A DNA stretch of 64,000 nt, taken from contig JABXKS010000067.1 in NCBI GenBank assembly GCA_013619125.1, positions 1 to 64,000 of the forward strand. Direction: 5' to 3'. This stretch comes from Clostridiales bacterium (GTDB lineage Bacteria > Bacillota > Clostridia > Tissierellales > GPF-1). Below the pieces are notes generated by a model. That model saw only the letters and a list, made by a program, of their open reading frames with translations, made no database searches and was not told the origin of the DNA. The position numbers and the translations under genes are program-made. Shown piece after piece: positions 9,032 to 18,069 of this stretch. Positions within the stretch are counted from its first letter, which is position 1. Each line of letters opens with the position of its first letter.

Positions 9032-10434
9032 GAAAGATCATAGTGGGGATGGCAATTATTTTTGCTATCTTCGGAGGAATTGTGATGTTTTTAGAGCGCC
9101 CGGAGCGTACCGATGTCATTGTGATCGGTGCGGGTGCGAGTGGAATCAGCGCTGCCATTGAAGCAAAACAGGCAGGGCTTTCTGTAGTGCTTTTGGAGAA
9201 AATGCCTCGTATTGGCGGCAATAGTCAGCGTGCGACAGGTGGAATGAACGCAGTGAACAGTGTCGTTCAAGAAAATGACGGACTGGTTGACAGCGAGAGT
9301 TTGTTTCTGGCGGATACCTTGGCGGCGGGTCATTACCAAAATGATCGCAAATTGGCGAATCTATTGGTTGAAAAAAGTGGAGAAGCCGTCAATTGGTTGA
9401 TCGGATTTGGAGCGGATTTAACGGATCTTGGACGTTTGGCGGGTCACCGGGTGGATCGCACTCATCGCCCGTCCGGAGGGGCTCCTGTTGGTTCTGAAGT
9501 GGTTCGTGTATTGGGCGAGCAGCTGGTTCGGCTTGGAATTAACTTGCGGGTAGAGAACAAGGTAATCCAGTTGATTGATGAGGACAACCGAGTTACTGGA
9601 GTCTTGGTCCGCAACGAGGAAGGCCGAGAATACGAGATTATGGCAGACGCTGTTGTGATTGCTTCCGGTGGTTTTGGTGGTAGTGCAGAAAGGTTCGTTT
9701 TCTATAACCCGGATCTGAAGGGATTTAAGACCACCAATCATGCGGGTGCAACGGGAGACTATATTGATTTGGTGGCAGATCTTCCCATTGATTTGATTGA
9801 TATGGAGAAGATTCAGGCGCATCCTACCGTTGAACCGCATTTCGGAATTCTGATCACCGAGGCGATCCGAGGAAATGGTGGAATATTGATTAATATGGAT
9901 GGGAATCGATTTACTGACGAAATGGCATTTCGTGATGTTCTGAGCGAGGAAATGCGTCAGCAGCCGATGGGTAAGAATTTCCTGATATTTGATGAATCCA
10001 TTCGCAATGGGCTGTCTGCGGCAGATGCCTATATCGATATGAATTTGGTAATGGAAGCTACGTCCATTAGTGAGCTGGCTCAAATTCTGGATGTTGATTT
10101 AGTAGATTTAACCCGGAGCATTGAACGATACAATGGGTTTGTAGCGGGAGGCTCCGATGAAGAGTTTCATCGAAGAGATTTGCCGATCCAATTAACAGCG
10201 CCATTCTTTGCCATTTTAGTACAGCCGGGTGTTCACTATTGCATGGGCGGATTGCCAATCAATGAGAGTGCGCAAGTGTTGGATCGCGACGGCGTTCCAA
10301 TCCAGGGATTGTTTGCCTGCGGAGAAGCCACAGGCGGGATTCATGGCAATAATCGTCTTGGGGGGAACTCGATGACGGATGCCATTGTTTTTGGAAGGAT
10401 TGCCGGTCAAACAGCGGGTGTCGTGAACAAATAA
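9028..10434 (+). CDS. Membrane-anchored fumarate-reductase-like flavoprotein without FMN domain
   Basis: The 468-residue protein begins with a single hydrophobic anchor (about residues 4-21) with no lipobox and goes straight into an FAD domain (GAGASGISAA at about 34). Active-site motifs of the flavocytochrome c family are kept: QAHPT, ITEAIR, FRD with the catalytic Arg, HYCMGG and NRLGGN. Unlike the related protein at 4902-6671 it lacks an FMN_bind domain, so electrons must come from another donor. It overlaps the regulator gene by four bases (ATGA) and is thus in the sensor-regulator operon. The anchor suggests an extracytoplasmic enzyme; substrate inferred as fumarate or a related unsaturated acid. 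Confidence 0.85.
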   Translation: MRKIIVGMAIIFAIFGGIVMFLERPERTDVIVIGAGASGISAAIEAKQAGLSVVLLEKMPRIGGNSQRATGGMNAVNSVVQENDGLVDSESLFLADTLAAGHYQNDRKLANLLVEKSGEAVNWLIGFGADLTDLGRLAGHRVDRTHRPSGGAPVGSEVVRVLGEQLVRLGINLRVENKVIQLIDEDNRVTGVLVRNEEGREYEIMADAVVIASGGFGGSAERFVFYNPDLKGFKTTNHAGATGDYIDLVADLPIDLIDMEKIQAHPTVEPHFGILITEAIRGNGGILINMDGNRFTDEMAFRDVLSEEMRQQPMGKNFLIFDESIRNGLSAADAYIDMNLVMEATSISELAQILDVDLVDLTRSIERYNGFVAGGSDEEFHRRDLPIQLTAPFFAILVQPGVHYCMGGLPINESAQVLDRDGVPIQGLFACGEATGGIHGNNRLGGNSMTDAIVFGRIAGQTAGVVNK

Positions 10435-10470
10435 AAAGAGGGTAAGAACTAGGTAGACGGAGGTGTACCT

Positions 10471-11202
10471 ATGAACAAAAGAAAGAAAAAATTGTCGTTG
10501 ATTCTGTACTTGGGCGTTTTAGCAGTCAATGCCCTCGCCAATATCTTGCCGATTAATGGGATTTCAACAGGAGAAGTATCCGATTCGATTCCTTCTCTTT
10601 TTACACCGGTTGGGTTTACCTTTGCCATTTGGGGCGTCATTTATTTGCTCTTGGGGTATTGGGTGTTGATCCCGGTGATGCGAGAGGACCGATTGTCGAA
10701 ATCGGGTCATTTCTTTTTTTCGGTGAGTTGCATCGCGAATATGACGTGGATTTTTCTATGGCATTATCAGATCTGGTGGGCAACGGAAGTTGCCATGTTG
10801 GTGATATTAATCAGCTTGATTGCGTTGTCTGTGGAAATGGGACGGTCTCGATTTGGTAAGGTGAAGTCAATGACGATTCCAATCAGTGTGTATCTGGGTT
10901 GGATATCCGTTGCGACTATTGCGAACACCTCAATTTTTTTGATTACAAGGGGATTTACGGGTGGCGATTTCGCTGTGTTTTGGACCATGGGCATGATGAT
11001 TGTCGCCTTGCTTTTGGGGGTGATCGCTCTTCGGGCAAAACGGGATTGGGCATTTGCTTTGGTCATTATCTGGGCGAATTTTGGAATCTTTTCGAGATGG
11101 CAGGGGGTTGATCTCTTGCTTTCGGGGACGGCTTTTGCTACGATGGTTTTATTGGCACTGGGCACACTTTTGGTTTTGGTGCGAAAAGAATCGTTGTTTT
11201 AG
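10471..11202 (+). CDS. TspO/MBR-related tryptophan-rich membrane protein
   Basis: The 243-residue protein is strongly hydrophobic with about six to seven membrane segments and the motif FTPVGFTFAIWGVIYLLLG typical of the long TspO/tryptophan-rich sensory protein variants of Bacillota. Function in these bacteria is not established; tetrapyrrole binding or stress sensing is known only for the shorter TspO family. A GGAGGTG ribosome-binding site precedes the ATG. The next gene starts 10 bases after the stop. Confidence 0.7.
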   Translation: MNKRKKKLSLILYLGVLAVNALANILPINGISTGEVSDSIPSLFTPVGFTFAIWGVIYLLLGYWVLIPVMREDRLSKSGHFFFSVSCIANMTWIFLWHYQIWWATEVAMLVILISLIALSVEMGRSRFGKVKSMTIPISVYLGWISVATIANTSIFLITRGFTGGDFAVFWTMGMMIVALLLGVIALRAKRDWAFALVIIWANFGIFSRWQGVDLLLSGTAFATMVLLALGTLLVLVRKESLF

Positions 11203-11211
11203 GAGGTCAGT

Positions 11212-12186
11212 ATGGGAGAGGCGAAGATTAGGCAATATTTACAGCTTTATGAATCGATGAAGACGACGTATAAGTGGAAGATTGGAGATCCTGCATTGCG
11301 CATGATTCCTTTGTTTTATTTGATGAAGGATCATCCCTTTGATCCTCAACGATATGAATCATTTTTGAGAGGGATTCGGAATGAAACGGGGATGTTTTCG
11401 AATTTTCGCGGAACCAATCAGTATTTGATCGCCGCGATGATGGATACGGAAGGATACACCGCTGCTTCGGTGTCGCAATTGATGGAACTGGAGAAGCGTC
11501 TGAAGCAACAAAAAATTCGGGGACCCTATATGCCCATGGTGGCTGTGTCCTTGCTGTCTGAGCCTACCTTAAGCCCACGATTGGTTAAGTCGCAGGAGAT
11601 CTATCAGCTGATGAAAAAAGAACATAAATTCTTGACTGGCAGCGATGATCACCCGATGGCGGTTCTTTTGGCTGGAGACGCACGGCAACCGGAGCAATTG
11701 ATCGAGCGTATGGAAATCTACTATGATCGATTATCCAAGAAGCGCTATCACAAGGGGAATATGTTGCAGATGATGACGCATATTCTCACGGTTTTGCAGC
11801 CGGAAATCCTACAAATTTCTCTCGTGGAGCGATGTGAGGGATTTCTTGATGAGATGAAACGGCAAAAGGTGAAGTGGAGCGATTACTTTTATCCGCAGAT
11901 TCCATTGCTTGTTTTAAATGAACAACCGATTGAAGAGGTGGTGCGCTACCTGAACGAATATACCAAGCAATTATCCGTGACCAAGGGTTTTAAATGGCAG
12001 GGGAGTATGAATACCATGCTTGCGGCCATGTTAGTGGTTAGTGATTTTATGAAGAGTGAAGAATATGATGCCTTGCTCAGAACCGGAGTTACCGCGGTGA
12101 TCCAGCAGATCATGCAGGCACAGCAAGCGGCTATGATTGCTGCCGTCGGTGCATCAACAGCGGCTGCGGCCAGCGCATCCAACTAG
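11212..12186 (+). CDS. DUF4003 family protein
   Basis: The 324-residue protein resembles the DUF4003 family of Bacillota: an all-helical cytoplasmic protein with FRGTNQYLIAA and repeated helical pairs, ending in an Ala-rich tail (QAQQAAMIAAVGAS). No catalytic motif is visible and no function is known. It is probably co-transcribed with the TspO-like gene upstream and the ArsC-like gene downstream (13-base gap). Confidence 0.6.
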   Translation: MGEAKIRQYLQLYESMKTTYKWKIGDPALRMIPLFYLMKDHPFDPQRYESFLRGIRNETGMFSNFRGTNQYLIAAMMDTEGYTAASVSQLMELEKRLKQQKIRGPYMPMVAVSLLSEPTLSPRLVKSQEIYQLMKKEHKFLTGSDDHPMAVLLAGDARQPEQLIERMEIYYDRLSKKRYHKGNMLQMMTHILTVLQPEILQISLVERCEGFLDEMKRQKVKWSDYFYPQIPLLVLNEQPIEEVVRYLNEYTKQLSVTKGFKWQGSMNTMLAAMLVVSDFMKSEEYDALLRTGVTAVIQQIMQAQQAAMIAAVGASTAAAASASN

Positions 12187-12199
12187 AGGGGGAAACGAC

Positions 12200-12556
12200 T
12201 TGAAAAAACCATTGGTTTTGATTTATCCAACCTGTAGCACCTGCAAGAAAGCAATGAAGTGGCTGGAAGAGGCGGGGATAGACGTAGAGGTTCGCCATAT
12301 TGTGGCGGACAATCCAACGGCGGAAGAGTTGAAAACTTGGTGGGAGAAAAGCGGGCTACCGTTGAAACGATTCTTCAACACGAGCGGAATGAAGTATCGG
12401 GAACTGCATTTGAAGGATCAATTGCCGACCATGGGGGATCAGGATCAATTGGATCTCTTGGCGACGGACGGGATGCTGGTGAAACGTCCCTTGGTTGTTG
12501 GAGAGAAGATACTGGTTGGATTTAAAGTGAAAGAATGGGAAGAAATTTTCCAATAG
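12200..12556 (+). CDS. ArsC/Spx/MgsR family thioredoxin-fold protein
   Basis: The 118-residue protein has the ArsC-like fold with YPTCSTCKKAMKWLEEAGI at the N-terminus, giving a CxxC redox pair, and the KRPL segment near the C-terminus. Such proteins are either glutathione/thioredoxin-linked reductases or Spx-like RNA-polymerase-binding regulators; the CxxC is the Spx/MgsR arrangement. Translation most likely starts at the TTG at 12200, preceded by GAGGGGG; no good ATG fits. Last gene of the rightward operon before a large palindrome. Confidence 0.8.
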   Translation: MKKPLVLIYPTCSTCKKAMKWLEEAGIDVEVRHIVADNPTAEELKTWWEKSGLPLKRFFNTSGMKYRELHLKDQLPTMGDQDQLDLLATDGMLVKRPLVVGEKILVGFKVKEWEEIFQ

Positions 12557-12568
12557 GCTTATATGATG

Positions 12569-12614
12569 AACAAGAAGAGGGCGTGTCGCCATGGCGACAC
12601 GCCCTCTTCTTGTT
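12569..12614. terminator. 46-bp perfect palindrome, bidirectional terminator
   Basis: Each 23-base half is the exact reverse complement of the other, centred on GCCATGGC at 12588-12595. It lies between two convergent genes and has A/T tracts on each side, so it can stop transcription from both sides. Confidence 0.9.
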
Positions 12615-14096
12615 TTATGATGCAAATTTAATTTGGCTGATGGTCCAAGCGGAGTCATCGAAGTCATATGTGATGAAGAAATCTCCCGCTAACGCGTCCG
12701 AGCTATCAGACGGGATGGACAAATGAACCTTCATTTCCATCTGAGTGGGAGAATGTACCGTTTCTTCCAAAAGTTCAAAGGTCTCGATCTGAGATGCGGA
12801 TGTGACTTTGAAATTTTCTGCCTCCAAGAAGGGGAGTAGTTCCTCGACCAAGGCGGATTTCATTCGATTTTCTGTTAGGGGAAGAATCTCCAGATAGAAA
12901 GAATTTTCAACCGGTGAAATTTCTTCACGACTGACATCTGACTCCAGTGTAATGAAATCGGTGTAGTAGCTGGCCTCGTCCATATTGTCATAATCGCGAA
13001 GTGCTTCTGTTCCGTCATCCAGATAAATGGTGCGTGATTCTTGAGTGGGAATCGCATAGACCATATGGAGCTGGATTGCCGTACATGGATCTAAAATCTT
13101 TTGATCCATCTTTAGGGTCATGACTACGGGTTCTCGAGGGACGTAGCGGCCCTCATCAAGTTGTCCGTCAACGCTGATAATTTCTGTAGGAATTACCTCT
13201 CCCGCATCCGTGACCACTTGGAATCGATAGTGTTCCTTTTCCAAGGCGAGCTGCGGAACAAAGCCGTTAGGCGTGATGGCAAGGGTGATGGTACCCCCGT
13301 TTTCTTCCCAGTGGATCGACGTGATTTTTGCGTCCGTCAGATGCTTGAAAGGAATCAAGTCCCACGATTGATTTTCAATATCTCCAATCATTGCAAAGAA
13401 ATCTTGAAATGCAAGTTCGGGTTCCTGCGCAGAAGCAAAGGTGAATTCCCTCGCATTGATGGCCGCGTCATTCACAAGAGCGATCTCGAATTCCTCATCC
13501 ATGGAACGAATGCGAAACTGCACCGCGGGGTTTCTGATTGCAGTGAATCGATGGGTGAAATAGACGTACGAATGTGGCGGTAAAATGGTCTGCGGATAGC
13601 CATAATCTATTGATAATGATTGTTGTCCGTCTGTGGTTTCAAGGATGCTGCTTAGATGCATAGACGCGTCCCGGTAGGAATAGAGCCATAATTCGGATGG
13701 GTTTGCGATTCGGTATTCAATCTCCAGAGTTTCGGTTTCCGGGCTGTACCGATAGCTGTAAATGGAAAGTTGCAGATTGACTCGATCTGCCTGCTGTTGA
13801 TACATGCTTCTGTTGAAAAGGATCTTGCGGATGTCAAAATTACCGCCGTTAATTGGTGTCAAGAATTGATCCACAATCACGCGACCTTCGCTTCGTCCGA
13901 AGGTTACAGTCGTCGCTTCCGGTTCTTCATTTGGCTCTTCTGGTTCTGTTGTCTCATTGACAGGTGTTTCCGGTTCAGTTGGGGTTTCATCCTGCGTAGG
14001 TTCTTCGGGTTCAACAGGAGTTGGTGTTGTGCAGCCAGTAACAAGTAAGAGTAGGATGATCAGTGCGACCATCATTTGTTTTTTCATTTTTTTCAT
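12615..14096 (-). CDS. Lipoprotein of unknown function
   Basis: The 493-residue protein has a lipoprotein signal peptide with lipobox VTGC (Cys22), then a Pro/Glu/Thr-rich linker to about residue 61, then a long beta-rich region with no motif I recognise. It should be tethered to the outer face of the membrane. AAGGAGCA stands before the ATG. It faces the ArsC-like gene and is downstream of the ABC exporter genes, but a 91-base gap separates them and co-function is uncertain. No function is proposed. Confidence 0.8.
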   Translation of the reverse strand: MKKMKKQMMVALIILLLLVTGCTTPTPVEPEEPTQDETPTEPETPVNETTEPEEPNEEPEATTVTFGRSEGRVIVDQFLTPINGGNFDIRKILFNRSMYQQQADRVNLQLSIYSYRYSPETETLEIEYRIANPSELWLYSYRDASMHLSSILETTDGQQSLSIDYGYPQTILPPHSYVYFTHRFTAIRNPAVQFRIRSMDEEFEIALVNDAAINAREFTFASAQEPELAFQDFFAMIGDIENQSWDLIPFKHLTDAKITSIHWEENGGTITLAITPNGFVPQLALEKEHYRFQVVTDAGEVIPTEIISVDGQLDEGRYVPREPVVMTLKMDQKILDPCTAIQLHMVYAIPTQESRTIYLDDGTEALRDYDNMDEASYYTDFITLESDVSREEISPVENSFYLEILPLTENRMKSALVEELLPFLEAENFKVTSASQIETFELLEETVHSPTQMEMKVHLSIPSDSSDALAGDFFITYDFDDSAWTISQIKFAS

Positions 14097-14187
14097 GGTG
14101 TGCTCCTTTTATCGTAATGTCCTTACTATTATATTTTATCAAACTTCTCAATACAAGCAAAAGAGAACCCGCACCTGCGGGTTCCCA

Positions 14188-15831
14188 TTAGGATTCTCGT
14201 TGTATTTTTTTGAGGAAGCGGTCCGTCTCCCAGGCATAAATGGCAAGGCCTATGCTGAAAGGCAACAATATCCAGGCTGCGTGGAGAAGATGAGCGATCA
14301 CGCCATGAAGAAGTCCAATGATAATGATCATGGCCATATTCAACATCATCATGCCCAGCAATTTCGATTTGTTTTCCTGTACGGCAGCAACATCTTCAGA
14401 GAATGGATATTCTGTGCCGAAGCCGCGATGACTCAGGCGGGCAAAGAGGCAGAGGAGAAAGAAAATGGATATGATCTCCGGAAAATATCGAAACCCGTAA
14501 AAGCCGAGCAGCATCAGGGTCGGTATCAGAAAGACCGGCAGTTGATATCGGATAAAGAAGCTCTTCATCAATCCGCGCTTCATCTTCTTTGGATCCTGAA
14601 CCGGCAGAGCGTTGAAGATCCAAGAAGCTTGAAAGTACTCGCTTTTCATCCCGTACAGTCCCATGGGAACGACCATAAAGCCTGACATATACAGAGAATA
14701 GTACATGGGTATTTCTCGGAGTTCCGCCACGGACATGCCGCGAAGGATCATAGGTGCAAGAAAAAGCACGGGAAAGATAATCCCTAGGGCCAGTTGTGGA
14801 ATGACGATCAGCTGAACCTTACGTTCCCGTTTCAACAGCCGATACCCGAATAGAAAGCCAGCCGATTCCTCCGTGGTTGAGGTGACTAGCTTGGCGATTG
14901 AGCGCTGTCGTTTCATGGTTTTGGTCAGTTTTTTCAAGTCAAGTTCTTCCTTGTTTTCATCAAATCGCGACAGCATGGAATCGAATCGAGGGGCTAGCAC
15001 CTTGAGATAAACTAGGATCAAAACGATCGGCATGATGAGCCCGGTCCCGCGCAATGCCCAAACCAAAGAGCTGTTTCCCGCAGTCATCCAGCTGGCGTAC
15101 CATTGGGATGGCAAAAGAAGGTGCCACCATTCTGGCGTGAGACGAGCCAAAGTGTCCTGCAATTCGATGCCGCGGCTGAATACCTGATAGCTGAGCACCA
15201 TGATGATGGTCATTCCAACCTGGAGGATCTGGATCATATCCCGCAGCTTTTCGCCGCTGAAAAGGCGCAGAAGACCAGCGTACAAAAATGCGGTGAAGAC
15301 GACGGTGACCAAGTCCATGCCGATATAGGCCAGCAGGCAGGTGAAAATTCCGGATAAACCATCTCGAAAACCTTCCACAATCAGGAGGGGGAGTCCAAGA
15401 ACTAGGGTCATAAACCCCATATAGGTAAAAATATGTAGGATCTTTGCGATATTCAAACTTATTTGATCAATGGGCTTCGTTTGCAGGATCAATTGTCCCT
15501 GCCTGTCCAGAATAATGGCGGAGTAGTCGGTGATCATAATCAATCCAGACATTAAAAAGATAAAGAAAAATCCTAAGGATACGCGAACATAGGAATCGCT
15601 GATGGGAAGAACGATCAATGCCGTAAAGGCGCCGGTAATCCCATACATCAAGGCCATCATTTGAAAGATGCCGTATTCGCGTTTTCCTTTCTTTTTGCTG
15701 GAGGTAGACTTTCTTCTGGCGTCCAGGATGAGCTGTAAATCCAGCACCGCTTTCGTCTTTTCCCAGTCGCAGCCCATCTTTTCGAGGGGAGCGGAAAGGA
15801 AATCAAGCCTGTCGGCAAATCGTTTTTTCAT
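14188..15831 (-). CDS. ABC transporter permease (ABC-2 type exporter)
   Basis: The 547-residue protein is an integral membrane protein with about twelve hydrophobic segments in two blocks separated by a charged region (about 290-320). It overlaps by four bases with the ABC ATPase gene upstream, and together they form a typical two-gene exporter of the ABC-2/bacitracin-type class. Substrate unknown. The ATG lies in the end of the ATPase gene, implying coupled translation. Confidence 0.8.
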   Translation of the reverse strand: MKKRFADRLDFLSAPLEKMGCDWEKTKAVLDLQLILDARRKSTSSKKKGKREYGIFQMMALMYGITGAFTALIVLPISDSYVRVSLGFFFIFLMSGLIMITDYSAIILDRQGQLILQTKPIDQISLNIAKILHIFTYMGFMTLVLGLPLLIVEGFRDGLSGIFTCLLAYIGMDLVTVVFTAFLYAGLLRLFSGEKLRDMIQILQVGMTIIMVLSYQVFSRGIELQDTLARLTPEWWHLLLPSQWYASWMTAGNSSLVWALRGTGLIMPIVLILVYLKVLAPRFDSMLSRFDENKEELDLKKLTKTMKRQRSIAKLVTSTTEESAGFLFGYRLLKRERKVQLIVIPQLALGIIFPVLFLAPMILRGMSVAELREIPMYYSLYMSGFMVVPMGLYGMKSEYFQASWIFNALPVQDPKKMKRGLMKSFFIRYQLPVFLIPTLMLLGFYGFRYFPEIISIFFLLCLFARLSHRGFGTEYPFSEDVAAVQENKSKLLGMMMLNMAMIIIIGLLHGVIAHLLHAAWILLPFSIGLAIYAWETDRFLKKIQRES

Positions 15832-16616
15832 GATTCTTCCTCCAGGATGCGGACAAAGTCTTCGGCCAATTGCTCGTGGTTGGTAAATCCGGTCAGATCA
15901 TTGAAAAGCCCTTCCAGCGAGGCCTCTTGATTTTGTGCGCTTAAGTCTTCGAAGCTGCCGTCGGCAACGACCTTTCCATCGACTAGCAGGATGATGCGGT
16001 CGGATATTTTTTCAACGACCTCCATAATATGAGAGGAGTAAAAGATGGTTTTACCCTTTTTCGCGAGGGTGGACAAAACTTCCTTGAAGACCATAACGCT
16101 GTTGGCATCCAGGCCGTTTAGGGGCTCGTCCAGAATGAGAATATCCGGATTGTGCAGCAGGCTGCTGACAATCAGGATTTTTTGTTTCATTCCTTTGGAG
16201 AAGGACGCAATGCGATTATGATAATTGCCATCGATGCCTAGGATCTTCATCAATGCCTTGGCTTTGCGTTCGGTGGTTTCCGGGGACAATCCGTATAGGA
16301 TGCCTAGAAAATCGAAGTATTCCGCTGGACTGAGGTTTTCATAGAGTTCTCCATTCTCTGGCACATAGCCGATTCTTTGCTTGAAATCGCCATGACTTGG
16401 ATCAATGGGTTCTCCAAAAATTGTGATCTCGCCTTCGTCAATGGGCAAAAGCCCCAGGATGATCTTGATGGTCGTGCTTTTTCCGGCGCCGTTTGCTCCG
16501 ATATAGCCGATGATTTCACCGGGGTAGACGGAAAAATCAATGCCTCTTAAGACAGGTTTTCCAGGGATATAAGACTTGCGTAAGTCCTTGATGACAAGGA
16601 CGGGATTTTTATTCAT
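15828..16616 (-). CDS. ABC transporter ATP-binding protein
   Basis: The 262-residue ATPase has Walker A GANGAGKST, signature SFSKGMKQK and Walker B ILILDEPLNG, with the H-loop in SSHIM. It pairs with the permease downstream in the same transcript. The start at 16616 is chosen because AAAGGAGG lies just upstream; an in-frame ATG at 16649 lacks a site. The family exports peptides, antibiotics or unknown compounds. Confidence 0.9.
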   Translation of the reverse strand: MNKNPVLVIKDLRKSYIPGKPVLRGIDFSVYPGEIIGYIGANGAGKSTTIKIILGLLPIDEGEITIFGEPIDPSHGDFKQRIGYVPENGELYENLSPAEYFDFLGILYGLSPETTERKAKALMKILGIDGNYHNRIASFSKGMKQKILIVSSLLHNPDILILDEPLNGLDANSVMVFKEVLSTLAKKGKTIFYSSHIMEVVEKISDRIILLVDGKVVADGSFEDLSAQNQEASLEGLFNDLTGFTNHEQLAEDFVRILEEES

Positions 16617-16689
16617 TGGAAGTCCTCCTTTTCCCGTTGAGTATACCATGAAAACAGTTGGAAATTGGATATTTTAGGAAAATGTAAGA

Positions 16690-16714
16690 ACCCCCATATC
16701 CAAGGATACGGGGG
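16690..16714 (-). terminator. Probable terminator after the aminopeptidase
   Basis: Arms CCCCCATATCC and GGATACGGGGG form a G-C rich stem just past the stop codon on the minus strand, followed on that strand by TTCTTACATTTT. Confidence 0.6.
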
Positions 16715-16720
16715 TGGGAA

Positions 16721-17941
16721 TCATGCCCAATTTCCATCGATAAAGAGCGGGATCTCTTCGCCGGATTTCGTCGTTCCCACGACAGATAAATCAGCCGATC
16801 CGATCATAAAGTCTGAATGAGACAAAGAGCGGTTCAAGCCGGCAGTGGCCAACTCTTCTTCATTCATCTGATCGCCGTCTTTCAAGCACATGCCGTAGGC
16901 GTTTCCGATGGCCAAATGACAGGATGCGTTCTCATCGTAGAGGGTGTTGTAGAAGACAATATTTGAGTTTGAAATCGGAGAGTCAAAAGGTACTAGGGCG
17001 ACTTCTCCAATAAAGCGAGAGCCTTCATCCGTTTCAATTAAGGATTTCAGCGCGTCCTCGCCAGTGCCTGCTTCATATTTCACAATTTTTCCCTCTTCAA
17101 ACCAGATCGAGAAATCGGTGATGAGATTGCCTTGATAGCTTAAGGGGCGTGTTGCTTTCACCCATCCATTGAGCCCGGTTTTTAGATTGCTTGTAAAGAC
17201 CTCTTCGGTCGGCAGGTTGGGCACAAAATCTCGTCCCTTTGCATTGGGAATGGATCCGCCAACCCAGATATGGTCGTCGGGTAAATCAATGGTGAAATCA
17301 CAGGTTTGTGATTGAAAGTGCAGGGACTTGAAATTCTTGCTGTTTAATAACGCCAGTCGATCCTTCAAGAAAGCGATATGCTCTTTCCATGCCTGGACGG
17401 GATCATCCTGGTCCACTCTGACAACAGAGAAGACCTGCGACCACAACTTATCCATGGCTGTTTCTGGTGCGTCATTGGGGAATACCTTTGATGCCCAGGC
17501 TTCCGAAGGGATGGTAAGAAGACTCCAGCTGCACAGACCGTTCATGGTATAGTGTCGATATCCCTTTAATGCCGTCATGGCTGTACGGTTCCAGGTCTGC
17601 ATTCTCGCTGGATTAATCCCTTTCATTAAATCAGGATTTGGTGTTAGGATGGTAAGGAACGCACCGCCATTTTTTGCAATGGTCTCCAAGCCTTCCGCTC
17701 GCCATGCCGGAAAGGTTTCAAAGGCCTCGTCGGGTGCCATCTCATAGCGGGTCTTAGTGGTGATCTCATCGTTCCAGAAGACATGGACGTCTTTTGCACC
17801 TGCCGCGTAGGCTTCTTCGACAACCATGCGGGCAAACGGAATCGCGTTGGTTGGAGCACTAAGGACCAATTCTTGGCCAGGTTCAACATTGATTCCGACT
17901 TGGATGGCGAGCTTTGCATAATTTCGTAATTTATTTTCCAT
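16721..17941 (-). CDS. M29 family aminopeptidase (AmpS/PepS-like)
   Basis: The 406-residue protein matches thermophilic-type metallo-aminopeptidases of family M29. Visible metal-ligand segments are GEVALVPFDSPI, ENASCHLAIG and LSHSDFMIG. The length is normal for the family. It is cytosolic, removes N-terminal residues from peptides, and probably helps peptide use. A GGAGGATCC ribosome-binding site precedes the ATG. A hairpin with CCCCCATATCC and GGATACGGGGG (16690-16714) follows its stop and probably ends the transcript. Confidence 0.88.
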   Translation of the reverse strand: MENKLRNYAKLAIQVGINVEPGQELVLSAPTNAIPFARMVVEEAYAAGAKDVHVFWNDEITTKTRYEMAPDEAFETFPAWRAEGLETIAKNGGAFLTILTPNPDLMKGINPARMQTWNRTAMTALKGYRHYTMNGLCSWSLLTIPSEAWASKVFPNDAPETAMDKLWSQVFSVVRVDQDDPVQAWKEHIAFLKDRLALLNSKNFKSLHFQSQTCDFTIDLPDDHIWVGGSIPNAKGRDFVPNLPTEEVFTSNLKTGLNGWVKATRPLSYQGNLITDFSIWFEEGKIVKYEAGTGEDALKSLIETDEGSRFIGEVALVPFDSPISNSNIVFYNTLYDENASCHLAIGNAYGMCLKDGDQMNEEELATAGLNRSLSHSDFMIGSADLSVVGTTKSGEEIPLFIDGNWA

Positions 17942-18032
17942 GTGGATCCTCCTTTTAACCTATAATCTATAAAATCAGTGTATCATATTTTTGAAAGGTG
18001 GTAAGAAGATTCAAAAAGAATTCAAAAAATTC

Positions 18033-18062
18033 TTGACAACCCAAAGACAAGTGTCATATAAT
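18033..18062 (+). promoter_or_regulatory. Promoter of the aspS-gatCAB operon
   Basis: A perfect TTGACA at 18033-18038 and a perfect TATAAT at 18057-18062 are separated by 18 bases, directly before the T-box leader. Confidence 0.85.
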
Positions 18063-18069
18063 CAAAAAC

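Noticed and set aside
9418-10083. 221-codon open frame on the minus strand inside the second flavoprotein gene
   Set aside because: It is antisense to a clear gene, has no ribosome-binding site and no family signature.
13957-14685. 242-codon rightward open frame across the lipoprotein start and permease end
   Set aside because: It lies antisense to two supported genes and across their intergenic region, without a ribosome-binding site.
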